From: Phycomyces nitens
Lineage: Eukaryota > Mucoromycota > Mucoromycetes > Mucorales > Phycomycetaceae
DNA: 64,000 nt
Reading direction: 5' to 3'
NCBI GenBank assembly: GCA_022702545.1
Contig: JAHRBC010000002.1
Span: 62,001 to 126,000, forward strand
In this document: positions 1-9,777 of the stretch, in pieces
Layout of the letters: the number at the start of each line of letters is the position of its first letter
Position numbering within the stretch: position 1 is the stretch's first letter
The notes under the pieces: generated by a model
What the model was told of the DNA's origin: nothing
The model's database searches: none
What the model saw: only the letters and a program-made list of their open reading frames with translations
Made by a program: the position numbers and the translations under genes

Positions 1-1
1 G

Positions 2-181
2 CCAAGTAGAACGCGTGAATATGAAGGAGTTGAGGTCTGCTTGCCAAGTTTCTCTCCAGATAATTATCATTGTATATTGCCAGTACATCGTATTCTTTTG
101 GAAGTCGCGACTGCTGAGCTGGTGTCTGGTGTTAATGTAAAGATGCTGGTCATTCCTTTACCAAAAAAGATGTATGCTTAA
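2..181 (+). CDS. C-terminal end of an unidentified protein (partial)
   Basis: An open frame enters from the left edge and ends at a TAA at 179-181, giving 59 residues that finish in VIPLPKKMYA. A poly-A-like AT stretch follows. I do not recognise the protein. It lies about 75 bases left of the Mutator-like element, so it may be the tail of a host gene or of another transposon. Without the upstream exon no function can be given. Confidence 0.3.
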   Translation, partial: PSRTREYEGVEVCLPSFSPDNYHCILPVHRILLEVATAELVSGVNVKMLVIPLPKKMYA

Positions 182-256
182 AGCATTAATAAATAAATAC
201 TTGTTTCTTTTAAAAAGAGCAAAACAAAACATTCATTGCCTTTAAACATGCAGCGA

Positions 257-345
257 TCTTAAGGGCACGACGTTTTCAGATGGGGCACGACGTTTCTGTT
301 TTACCGGACTTTCTGAAAGTGACTTGTGGTCCGGCATCTAGTGCC
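257..345 (+). repeat. left terminal inverted repeat of the MULE
   Basis: This end carries two copies of GGGCACGACGTTT (near 263 and 283) and then the block TTTTACCGGAC. It matches the reverse complement of 5505-5597 with scattered mismatches. The right end has one extra motif copy. Confidence 0.8.
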
Positions 346-504
346 TTTTCCCAGTTTACGGAATAAAATGTTGTGTCCTGAAAAAGATATTTAAAGACTT
401 TAAATAAAACTTTCTCTTCTTTTGTATACTCATCTCGTAAGAACTAATCATCTATTGTCTCCATTAGTCATTTCACCGGAGATTACAACAAGATCACTTT
501 TCTC

Positions 505-3500
505 ATGACCAACTTGAAATTACAAATACTTTATAGAACTCGCTTCATTATGAACCCTACCAATAAAGAAACTATTTTTATTGACGGAAAGGAATACTAT
601 CCTGTTCAGCAAGCCCTCCCAACCCCACCTGCTAATGGCTACCATGACATGACCATGGCAATTGGAAAGATGCAAGAGTATGCCCTTGCTAATAACTTTA
701 GCCTGACAATCAAAGACCGTAAACCAACTCGAGTTTACTTGAAATGTTCCAAGGGTGGACAGTATAAGAACACCCGCAAAATCAAAGACGAAGACAGAGT
801 AAGAATTCCATCGAGTGGAATGACTGGCTGCCCTTATCTCTTGAAGGTTTCCTACAAGAAGGGCATCAAAGGATATCTTCCTTTGAAAGCCACTCATGAT
901 ATTGAGGCATATCACAATCATCCTCTTGATGATGAGTGTCTGGAATCGACACTGAAAGGCAGATTGTCGAAGGTGACTGTGGACGATGCCAGAGATATTC
1001 TGAAGCTTATTGGAGCAAAAACAACTTCTCGTGAGATCCAAAAAGCAATTAACGATGACACCACCCCTGGCCATAAGTTGTACATAAGTGACATTGACAA
1101 CATGAAGGCTGCATTTGCTCGGGTTTCTGCTCCCGTTGTTGAGAATGCTGGAACAAAACTTGTGAATGCCATGGAAGCAAAGGGATATCAAGTTCGCTAC
1201 GATGTGAGCAAGAACGGGTCCCTCGAGAGGATTATGTTTGCCCATCCAAAGATGCTGGAGAGAGCCCGTCGTTTCTCTGAGGTAATGGTTGTAGACGCAA
1301 CTTACTCCACCAACAATCTCGGGATGCCGCTCATTTGTGTGGAAGGAATCCATAGTCTTGGAGGGAGACCCTTAAATCTTTTCCTATTGCTTTTGCCTGG
1401 GTTTCGAATGAACAACAGGCTTCATATCTCTGGTTCCTCGAACAGGTCAAATCGCTTGTTTTTGAAGGCAACAAGTCAGCCACTCTGTTTGTAACAGATA
1501 AATGTGCTGCATTGATGAACTCTCTTGACATCGTGTTTCCGGAGAACATCAAGCTGTTATGCTACTGGCACATGCTGAACAGTGTTGAGAAGGCAGTCTC
1601 TGGGAGGTTCGGGTCTGTAAAGACCAAGGAAATGCTAATGGAGCATGTCAGCAGCATGATCCATAGTACAACAAAAGAGGATTTTGACCTGGCGCATAAA
1701 AAGTTTGACAACATTTCTGCTGGCGTGGATATTGAAGATGGGAAAGACAGTGTTCCAGTGTCGGTATACTTTACCAACAGGTGGATCAAATGCCGTGAGA
1801 AGTGGGCGGGCTATCTGACATCTCAGTATATGCACTTTGGATGTACCACTACCCAACGAGTGGAAAGTGGCCATCAGGCTTTAAAGAAAGGCATATCCTC
1901 AATCTCTTCTCTTGAGTTGGCTTTTGAGAACATAGCCAAATATGTTGAGCGGTTGGAAATGGATTTCCGGGCCACCAAAATAAGAGAAACCAACAGGATT
2001 GATGCTCTTGTTGGAAGAAACCGATTGCTGACCCAACTATTCATGAAAGTGAACAAGCGAGCCTTACTTGTGATCGATCAAGAAGTTCGCTTGCAGGAGA
2101 ATAATGATGGAGATTGCCAATGCAAGGCAAAGATCCAGTATGGTCTACCCTGTCGACATACATTGCCTGTTGGAAGAGATCTGCAAATCTCTGATATTCC
2201 AGAGAGATGGATTATAAATCCAGGTATGCTATATACCTCTTCCAATGGAATCAAGGCGACTACTCCGGCTTTTGAAGAGGCAGAGCCATGGATGAAAGAA
2301 GTAATTCAACTGGAGAACCTTTTTCGTTCGTGCGAAGGTGGCCAACAAGTCCATGAGCTTTTGGAGAAGATCAGGTCTGTTGTGGCTGGCTACCACAATA
2401 AACAAAGCCACCCTCCTATCGAGCTCCAGGCCCCAGAAGACGTCAAGTTCCCCGGAAGGCGCAAGGGTAGCAGTCGCCCAAAGTACTTGCCAAAGGACTT
2501 TGGTCGCGCAATTTGGAGAAAGACCAGCATTTTGTCAGGACGGGTAAGATAGATACACACGCATATATATATATCGAAATAAGAGATTATACTAACAGTT
2601 TTCTAAAATTATAGGCTGGCCTTAAGGCCATGATTAAGCTGGAGGCAAGGAAGAGGGCTCATAAGAACGCAAAAGTTGCAAATGTGAAGAAAACACAAAA
2701 AAATATTAAAAAATTAAACAAGAGCCTCTCGACCCAGGTAAGAATTGTTTTTCAAGGATAATTTACTGCCAAAAACAATACTGATTAATAGCCATATATT
2801 TAGTCGATGCTCCATTCAAAAAAGGGTTCAAGAGACCTGCCACGGCCCAAGATGAGTATGAGTACGACTGTCGTACATCTGTTGGCAAAAGGGCCAAGTA
2901 TGAACCAACCTTTCCTGTCTCGAAAGAGATATCAAATGATGTCAAGGGTGGATTCAACCCAATTCCTGACGGATGGTGTGGATTTCGTGTGCTGGCACAC
3001 TTGATCTACAAGGATCAAAACAAGTTCCCACTTGTAAAAAGGGACATGCTTGCTGCACTTCCTCAGCACAGCGTGCTTTATGCCAGTACCTTTGGCACGG
3101 ATGTCAAACAATTGGAGGAAATCGTGAAACACGGCTCCAATCTTGACAGCAACAACAACAACGATACAACAATCCCAGGATGCACAAATGCCAGTATGTG
3201 GTTTAGCACACCCGACTGTGCTCAGTTAGCTGCCGACACATACCAAAGACCAGTCTGCGTCTATTCAGACAACCAATCAATTCCTTCCGCCTCTTTCCTG
3301 CCTTTTGGCATTCCAAAAAACAACAAACAAAGCATCCAACCTCTGATCTTGAATCATGTTAACAATAATCACTGGACAACTGTCAGCCTATCTAGAAACA
3401 CCTCTAGAAAATGGCCGACCATATCATCACTGTTCTTTCTTGGATGCCAACGGAATAACATTCCGGATAACTTTGATAGTCATTGGAACAAACTAAAAGA

Positions 3501-3585
3501 GTTCAACAAGCATGATCGCAGAAATGCCATGCTTTCTCTTTCCTCGCATCCAGATGAAATTGTCGATCTCACCAACATTAATTAA
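505..3585 (+). pseudogene. MULE transposase with SWIM zinc finger and OTU-like cysteine protease domain (frame interrupted)
   Basis: The first frame (start at 505, or at the Met at 550) runs to about 1370. It has the N-terminal Cys/His region and the MULE catalytic start VVDATYSTNN. The family sequence then continues in another frame from about 1375 (WVSNEQQASYLW, then FVTDKCAALMNS with the second Asp, then TQRVESGHQALKK with the Glu) to 2543, so one indel separates them. A SWIM-type finger (CQCKAKIQYGLPCRH) follows near 2125-2160. Likely introns are 2544-2614 and 2738-2803, after which an OTU-like region reads to 3585 with PDGWCGFRVLAH (nucleophile Cys) and NNNHWTTV (catalytic His). The last exon junction does not close in phase with the simplest splice, so a second defect or a different splice site is likely. 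The transposase cuts and pastes the element. The protease role is unknown, although plant MULEs are known to carry peptidase genes too. One polyprotein is inferred because the OTU frame has no Met before its Cys. Confidence 0.75.
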
Positions 3586-3589
3586 CTTT

Positions 3590-4970
3590 TCTATATTTAT
3601 CTCTTTTATTTTTTGTATTTCTTTTACTCTTCACTTCTATTATTATTATCATACTTATCATTCACTTTATTAGCTAGACTTCTCTTAAATATATCCATTA
3701 TATCAATTTGTTTCTTTGTATTAATCCAAGTCTATCACTCCAAGTTAAGTGATTCTCTGTACTGCTTTTTCATGAATACTATTCGTGGGAATTTGTTTAC
3801 CCTGATAATTACAAACACAATCAACAAATCACAGCTCATAAATTAAGATTTATGTTACACTGATCGATCAAAATCTCTTTGAGATATGCGATACCTTGAG
3901 TATTCAAGTGATTAATCAATCATTTCAACAGATATAGCTATGTAATTTTAAGTAAAGGTAGCGATAAGATAGTAAAATGTACAAAGTAATTTTCATTTGA
4001 TTCTAATCACTCAATTATGAGAAAATGATTTTAATATGTGAAAATTTTGGATTTTTTCAATGAAAAAATAATATGTATTTGGTTATAGAATCACTTTTTT
4101 CTCATTCATTTTTTATCAAACTTTTGCAGTATCTATATATTACTTATATATTTTTGAATTTCTAATTTGTTTGACAATTTTTAGATATTTTTTTATTTTT
4201 GATATTTTTGATGAAATATCTCTTGAACATATTGCAATGAAATACAAGAAAGACATTTTAAAACAAGAATCAAAATAAAAAATAAAAAATAAAAACAGGT
4301 ATGTTATATAAAAAATATATCTATAACCGTGTAAACTTTTATAGACCTGCAAGCCATCAATGGCATCCTGTTCATCATCAAAGTTTTCAGAAAATGTCTA
4401 GTTTGCATGGATTATTTTATTTTATACATAAATCGCAGAAAATGATAAATATATGATTCCAAGTTCAGGTTAAGCCACAAAATGCTTACTCATCAACCCA
4501 TAAATGTATTTCATTTGTCTACGGAATTTGAACACATCACAATATTCGCAAATATTAGATTTTCTTCAGACAAAGTATTTGATTCTTTCACTTGATAGTT
4601 ACAGTGAGAATATATAGTATAAAAAAGTATAATGTACCAAATTATTATAATATAATATAATAATTCTTTTAAATACTCTAAATGTAAATGTGAAGCGCAA
4701 TACATATTTATTTTTGATTATTAAATTCATTGAAAATATTTGCGAAACTAATTGATACTTTTTTGTTGTTTTTCATGGTTTACTGTGACACCACATATTT
4801 TTTGATGCTACACAACATATCTCATTAGACTTTGCCTTTCATAAATACTATGAAAAAGATTCATATTTAAGAATAAAGCAGCTATTATAATATTTGAATA
4901 GGTTTTAAAAAGATATACACTATCTTAAAATTTATTTTTAATAAAAATAACGAGTAAGATCATTTTGTTA
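3590..4970. other. AT-rich noncoding interior of the MULE
   Basis: This is about 1.4 kb of very AT-rich sequence between the OTU stop and the repeat array. Only short, low-complexity open frames occur on either strand. I see no gene or RNA signal. Confidence 0.6.
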
Positions 4971-4973
4971 TTG

Positions 4974-5292
4974 GGCACGACATTTTGAATTTTTTAACTC
5001 AGATAACTCTGAATGGGAGCAGACGTTTCTCGGGACACGACATTTTAAGCGGGCACGACGTTTCTCGGGACACGACGTTCTAAGCGGGCACGACGTTTCT
5101 TGGGACACGACATTTTAAGCGGGCACGACGTTTCTTAGGACACGACATTTTAAGCGGGCACGACGTTTCTCGGGACACGACGTTCTAAGCGGGCACGACG
5201 TTTCTCAGGACACGACATTTTAAGCGGGCACGACGTTTCTTAGGACACGACATTTTAAGCGGGCACGACGTTTCTTAGGACACGACGTTTCT
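4974..5292 (+). repeat. tandem array of the MULE terminal motif
   Basis: A roughly 35-base unit alternates GGGCACGACGTTTCT with GGACACGACATTTTAAGC, and the second part also occurs as GACACGACGTTCTAAGC. About eight degenerate units are present. The core CACGACRTTT is the same motif found two to three times in each terminal repeat. Such subterminal arrays are plausible transposase-binding sites, which is an inference. Confidence 0.85.
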
Positions 5293-5504
5293 TGAAAGGA
5301 TATACAATCTTTAGATATCATGGTGTTTGGATGTTTTTATAAAGTTTGTTACCACAATATACACTCAATGGCACAAATATACATTGAGAATACAAACTAA
5401 AGTTAATATTTCACCTCCATTATGAATTAGAATCCTTTTTAACGCATGTCATTTATAGAAGAAATATTGCAGTGTTAGGGACCAGATATATTTGTTAGAC
5501 ACCG

Positions 5505-5597
5505 GACAGCAAGTCACAATTAAAATGTCCGGTAAAATCAAAACGTCGTGCCCGCTCAAAAACGTCGTGCCCCATCTGAAAACGTCGTGCCCCTAAG
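5505..5597 (-). repeat. right terminal inverted repeat of the MULE
   Basis: On the minus strand it reads from 5597 as three CACGACGTTT motifs followed by TTTTACCGGAC and GTGACTTG. It pairs with 257-345. Confidence 0.8.
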
Positions 5598-5602
5598 TTT
5601 AG

Positions 5603-6836
5603 CGAGCAGCATTCAGATCTAAACATCCCAATCGAAAGAGAAGCCCAGACATCAAATTAGACATAGAAGAAGCATGGATAGAGACCAAAGTACAAAGCAC
5701 TGCAAACATTCAAACAAGTCGCGTCTCAGCTGCTCTATTGAAAGCCGGTGGTAAGAAGGTGGTCAATTTATTAAAGGTAAATTACAAGAAGAAAAATTCG
5801 GGGTACTTTGAATAAATATCCTTTTTTTTTGCACGATAGAAAGCTCCACCAAACTCAGATGAAACTACTGCTCATGTCCCTATTGAAGCAAATGCTGTTT
5901 GTAATCCTATTCAGCCTGCTGGTCCATCATATAATGTAAGTCATTCTGTTCTTGGACATTTGAAAACACGATTTTAATATATTTTAATAGCTCTTTGTAT
6001 AATATTGTACTTTTGAAGAAAAACCACGCATACCCTCAAATAGACTTTCCAATGATAAATGATGAGTTATCGGAGAAGTTTGAATCCAGTCCCAAAATCG
6101 AAAAATCGATCTTTATAGACATAATACAGATATTCAGGGTGAGACAGCCATGAATGCAAGAGCAATTCCTGATAGTATCTAATTAGATTTTCTTTGATTA
6201 GGATGACATAAGGGATAGGGACGAGTTAGAGATCCCCTCAATTAACCTTTACAAAAAAGCCAACAAACAGGACAAAAGGGTCATAGATGTCATGATTAAC
6301 CTGTACGTAATACACATAAGTTTTAGGAAATACAATCTACTACTAACAAGCAATAATTTTTAATTTCTAGTTTAAATAAGCTTCCGAATGAAGAAATTAA
6401 AGAACATGACATTGAGGAGCAAGAGTTGATAGTGAACTATATAGATCCTATTATCAGTCCTCTGATACATGATCCTGGCCATGACAAGCTGTTTATCTGG
6501 TAAAAAATATTTATAATATAATATAATTGATTAACAATAAAGATACTGACTCTTCATGGAATAATTAGGTTGAATCGTACTATATTGCAGAACTATGACA
6601 AACGCCCTGATGCTGGCTGTGTCGCTTTAAAAGGAAAAAGACTCGATCACTACATCGGTTTTGCTAAAGTCAAACCAGATTATAAGAAGAAAGACACCGT
6701 TAAAACGCATGAAGACTTGCTACGACTGTCATTGTTTGGTATGAATGTGCTTGAGGAACATAATTTAAAGTGCATTTTGTTGATACAAGTAATTGGTAAA
6801 ATGAAACTTGATGCAAATTCTACTTTTCTGGTATAA
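5603..6836 (+). pseudogene. Fragment of a spliced Mucoromycota-type protein family of unknown function
   Basis: Reading frames join across GT-AG introns at 5777-5839, 5936-6018, 6139-6201, 6303-6370 and 6500-6568. They give a protein with KVVNLLK, IDPIISPLIHDP, DKLFIWLNRTI, KRPDAG, GFAKVKP and LLRLSLFGMNVLEE. I recognise this order (DxxISPL, NKLFxW, RPDG, GFxEVKP, LCRLxLF, QVxG) as a large family of uncharacterised proteins in Mucoromycota genomes. The 5' end begins directly at the MULE border, just after a TAG, so the start of the gene is missing. The 3' end stops at 6836 or enters an intron just before a Tc1 element inserted at 6871. The fragment is therefore bounded by two transposons. Function is unknown. 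Confidence 0.55.
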
Positions 6837-6872
6837 CCTAACGTTATATCGCAATATAGGGTCTAGCATGTA

Positions 6873-8214
6873 CAGACTCCTTCCCGTAGTAAGGAGTCAA
6901 TTCAATATCTGCCAAATAAAAAAAAATAACTTCTTTAACTCTCTCATCGCCTTATACCCACTTTTGCTTAACAAGTCATGTCTGAAAATATACGAGTAAA
7001 AACAGACAACGTTCAACAATAATAAATGTGTTTATTAATTTTATTTAGTATTTGGTGGAGCCACCACCTGCCTTCTTCATTTCGGCTATACGATTTGGCA
7101 TTGACATGCAATGCCTTTCACATACTTTAACAAGTATTTTTTTTCTAATCTTCATGGATTGCGGAATCCAGCTCCTTAACATTTTTTGGAGCTGGTACTC
7201 TTGCCCTTACAATGCGCCCAATATAAGCCCACAAGTTCTCGATAGGACTGAGATCTGGGCTATCCGGCGGCCATACCATTACTGGAATACATTGGCACTT
7301 CTTCCAGTCCTCAGCCAGCTTCGACTTATGACAAGGAGCATTGTCTTCTTGATAAATGAACTTCCCGTCATGATGTTCATTCAGATTGTCCATGAAAAGG
7401 ACAAGTTTTCTGCCAAGTAAGTTGATATAGGCATATTGGTCAAGAGTGTTGATTATGGTCTTCAAACGGCCGACTCCTCCTGCCCACACACAGCCCCACA
7501 CCATTACGGAACCGCCACCAAACTGCATTCTTGGCATAATACCGTCTTTTCTAAACTTTTCTACTGGAAAGCGCCACACTCGCATATTGCCATCCTTGGC
7601 GAAAAGCATGAACCTAGATTCATCACTCCAGACGACACGATCCCATCTTTGATTTTTTTTTTGAGCGATGAGCAAAAGCTAATCGCTTCTTTTTGTGCAC
7701 GTTGGATAGCTGTGGCTTAAACCCAGTGCGGCAAAAAGACATTCCAATTCTATGAATGGCACGGTGGATGGTAGTCGTTGAGATGCAATTGCCCATTGTG
7801 TCGCTCATAGCATTAGTCAGCTCTACAAGTATAGCCCTACGATTCTTTTTCATTTCACTCTTAAGATGGCGTAAATAACGCTCATTAAGGATCCTTAAAC
7901 GTTCTTTTCGCTTTTTGACAAATGTAGTGCCTGTCTGTCTCCATCTTTGTATGGTCTTTTGGACAGTTGCTTTGGGTATATCAGTTTTGGCTGAAATGGC
8001 CGATTGCGTAATATCATGAAAAGCACCTCTGATGATCAGACCTTTCTGGTAATCTGAAAGCTACTTTTGCTTATAAAGAGGTTTATTGTTAATTTGTTGA
8101 AATGGTGTGATTCGAATGAGAAAAAAGGTATAGAAAGAGAAAAACAAGAATGTAGTATTGATATGCTATTTAGAGGAGTTTGAATGATGACTCCTTACTA
8201 AAGGAATGAGTCTG
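6873..8214 (-). mobile_element. Tc1/mariner-type DNA transposon, full length but inactive
   Basis: The ends CAGACTCCTTCCCGTAGT and, on the other strand, CAGACTCATTCCTTTAGT are inverted repeats of about 36 bases. Each is flanked by TA (6871-6872 and 8215-8216), the expected target duplication. The element is 1342 bases with one transposase gene on the minus strand, the normal size for the superfamily. Each terminus also contains an internal hairpin (GACTCCTT facing AAGGAGTC). It lies at the 3' side of the truncated Mucoromycota family gene. Confidence 0.9.
7145..8063 (-). pseudogene. Tc1-like DD34E transposase, broken
   Basis: Read on the minus strand, the helix-turn-helix part LSDYQKGLIIRG and SAISAKTDIPKATVQKTIQR come first, but a TAG (8061-8063) precedes them. 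The central region HRAIHRIGMS is in the same frame. At a run of ten T (plus strand, about 7649-7658) the frame shifts. The catalytic region then follows: WSDESRF (first Asp), YQEDNAPCH (second Asp) and SPIENLW (Glu). I count 34 residues between the second Asp and the Glu, hence DD34E. It ends at 7145. A stop and a frameshift make this copy inactive unless the homopolymer is a sequencing error. Confidence 0.85.
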
Positions 8215-8216
8215 TA

Positions 8217-8583
8217 TATCCTCTGCGACAAATATAGACTTATGTGGGAAGAGAGTTGTTTTATTCGTTTTACTGGCGTTAAGTTAATAAGTTAAGGGCC
8301 TCAAAGGTACTACTGACCATTGGAGATACCCGATTTACACTCCATTTGTAACCTCTTCACGCCGTACCGACCTGTCTGTTGATCCAACCCGGACAACATC
8401 ACACATCTTATTATTTCCAAAGGTTTGGATAAACACTACATATAGTTTTAGCCAATAGTCCATATAATGCACAATACTCGATACAACAGTTTTAGATATA
8501 ATTTGGTTTATTAAAAAGTAACATGTATAAGGTCATGATATTATATATTAACTAGTGGTATATTGACTAAAACTAGTGTTAAT
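8217..8583. other. Spacer between the Tc1 element and the Old Yellow Enzyme gene
   Basis: AT-rich, with no supported gene. An open frame continues from 8217 to about 8290 if joined to the sequence left of the Tc1 element, so the first part may be a relic of the disrupted gene. The rest would hold the 3' UTR of the minus-strand oxidoreductase. Confidence 0.4.
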
Positions 8584-9720
8584 CTAGATATTGGCACCTG
8601 ATGTCTCAGGGCTATAGGTAGGATAATCAGTGTATCCAACGCTTGCTCCTCCGTAGAATGTAGAACGATCATAAGGAGTCAAAGGCCAGTCGTTCTTGAG
8701 GCGTTCAGGAAGGTCAGGGTTGGCAATGAACGTTCGACCAAAAGCAACCAAGGTGTTGTTTGATCCTTCAGCAGTTTCGAATGCACGCTTAGGAGTACTT
8801 GTATATCCACCAGCTGTAATAAATGGTCCCTTCCATGCCTTTTGAAATGGTTCAACTGTATCATTCTCCATAATTTCTGATCTGTCGATGCCGGGGATGT
8901 GATTAAGTATAAGATCATCGCGAGGCTCGACAAAGTGAAGATATGCCAGTTTAGGGTGTCTTTCTTGTAGCTTGTCCACAATGTACCCCCATGTCTCATA
9001 TGGTGTAGCATCCTCCACATCCTGGAATCCAGACCAAGGCGAGAAGCGAATTGCAGTACGCTCTTCTCCAATGGCTTCAGAGATACTTTGTACAACCTCT
9101 AGAGTAAAACGTGCACGGTTCTCAATAGATCCACCATAATGATCTGTACGTAAGTTGGACGAGCTATTGATAAACTGATCAAGTAGAAAGCCGTTTGCGC
9201 CATGTATCTCGATACCATCGAATCCAGCACTGATAGCATTCTTGGCAGCCTGAACATAGTCCTTTGTAATCTGAGAAATCTCTTCGACTTCAAGGGCGCG
9301 GGGTACTTCAAAATCCTCTCCCAAAATATTCTTGCCAGTGATTGCAACGGCTGATGCAGAGACGGGAAGTTTATTTCCAGGTATCAAAGTAGAAGAGGTA
9401 GCACGGCCAACGTGCCACAGCTGAAGATAGATAACAGCGCCTTTACTATGGACGGCCTTGGTGATTTCTTTCCATGCTTCGATTTGCTTGTCGTTGTAGA
9501 TACCGGGAGTAAGAGGAAAAGGACCAACCTCCTCAGTAATAAATGTAGCTTCGGCAATGAGCAAACCACCTTCAGTGGCACGCTGTTGATAATACTCGGC
9601 CATCAAAGGTACAGGAACATGATCGGCAGTAGCACGCATACGTGTTAGAGGCGCAAGAACGACACGATGCTTTAAAAGCGATGCGCCGACTTGAATAGGT
9701 GTAAAGAGAGCAGTAGACAT
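8584..9720 (-). CDS. Old Yellow Enzyme family NADH:flavin oxidoreductase
   Basis: A single exon of 378 codons when started at the Met at 9720 (MSTALFTPIQVG), which matches the family start. An upstream in-frame Met at 9777 would add 19 residues. The product is an FMN-binding TIM barrel: LAPLTRMRA near residue 24, QLWHVGRAT near 100, the catalytic His/Asn in IEIHGANGFLLDQF near 175, then RTDHYGGSIENRARF with the active-site Tyr, and FGRTFIANPDLP near the C-terminus for phosphate binding. Enzymes of this family reduce the C=C bond of alpha,beta-unsaturated carbonyls using NAD(P)H. The natural substrate is usually unknown, and detoxification of oxylipins or electrophiles is typical. Length and motifs are complete. 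It is the only intact host-type gene in the transposon-rich left block. Confidence 0.93.
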   Translation of the reverse strand: MSTALFTPIQVGASLLKHRVVLAPLTRMRATADHVPVPLMAEYYQQRATEGGLLIAEATFITEEVGPFPLTPGIYNDKQIEAWKEITKAVHSKGAVIYLQLWHVGRATSSTLIPGNKLPVSASAVAITGKNILGEDFEVPRALEVEEISQITKDYVQAAKNAISAGFDGIEIHGANGFLLDQFINSSSNLRTDHYGGSIENRARFTLEVVQSISEAIGEERTAIRFSPWSGFQDVEDATPYETWGYIVDKLQERHPKLAYLHFVEPRDDLILNHIPGIDRSEIMENDTVEPFQKAWKGPFITAGGYTSTPKRAFETAEGSNNTLVAFGRTFIANPDLPERLKNDWPLTPYDRSTFYGGASVGYTDYPTYSPETSGANI

Positions 9721-9777
9721 TGTTTGAATTGAAGATAATGGATATTCAGGGATGGATATCTGGCTGTTTATATACAA

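Larger units (their letters stand above)
257..5597. mobile_element. Mutator-like (MULE) DNA transposon with OTU protease gene and iterated ends
   Basis: The two ends are inverted copies of each other over roughly 90 bases. The left end starts at about 257 with CTTAAGGGCACGACGTTTTC and runs through a TTTTACCGGAC block to about 345. The right end, read on the minus strand from 5597, starts CTTAGGGGCACGACGTTTTC, has the same ACCGGAC and GTGACTTG blocks, and ends near 5505. Between the ends are the MULE transposase and OTU-like coding region on the plus strand, an AT-rich noncoding stretch (3590-4970) and a tandem array of the terminal motif (4974-5292). MULE elements usually make 8-11 base target duplications, but I cannot find a convincing one here. 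The element may therefore be old, rearranged or slightly mis-bounded. The transposase frame is interrupted, so this copy is probably not autonomous. Confidence 0.8.

Noticed and set aside
520..1353. Minus-strand open frame of 277 codons opposite the MULE transposase
   Set aside because: It is a shadow of the transposase frame: no motif, and the plus strand carries clear MULE catalytic blocks.
4974..5292. CRISPR-like array
   Set aside because: The repeats are directly abutting degenerate tandem units without unique spacers and match the transposon ends.
257..5597. AGCGA on both sides of the MULE as a target duplication
   Set aside because: The two copies are at different distances from the terminal repeats and only 5 bases long, shorter than expected for a MULE.
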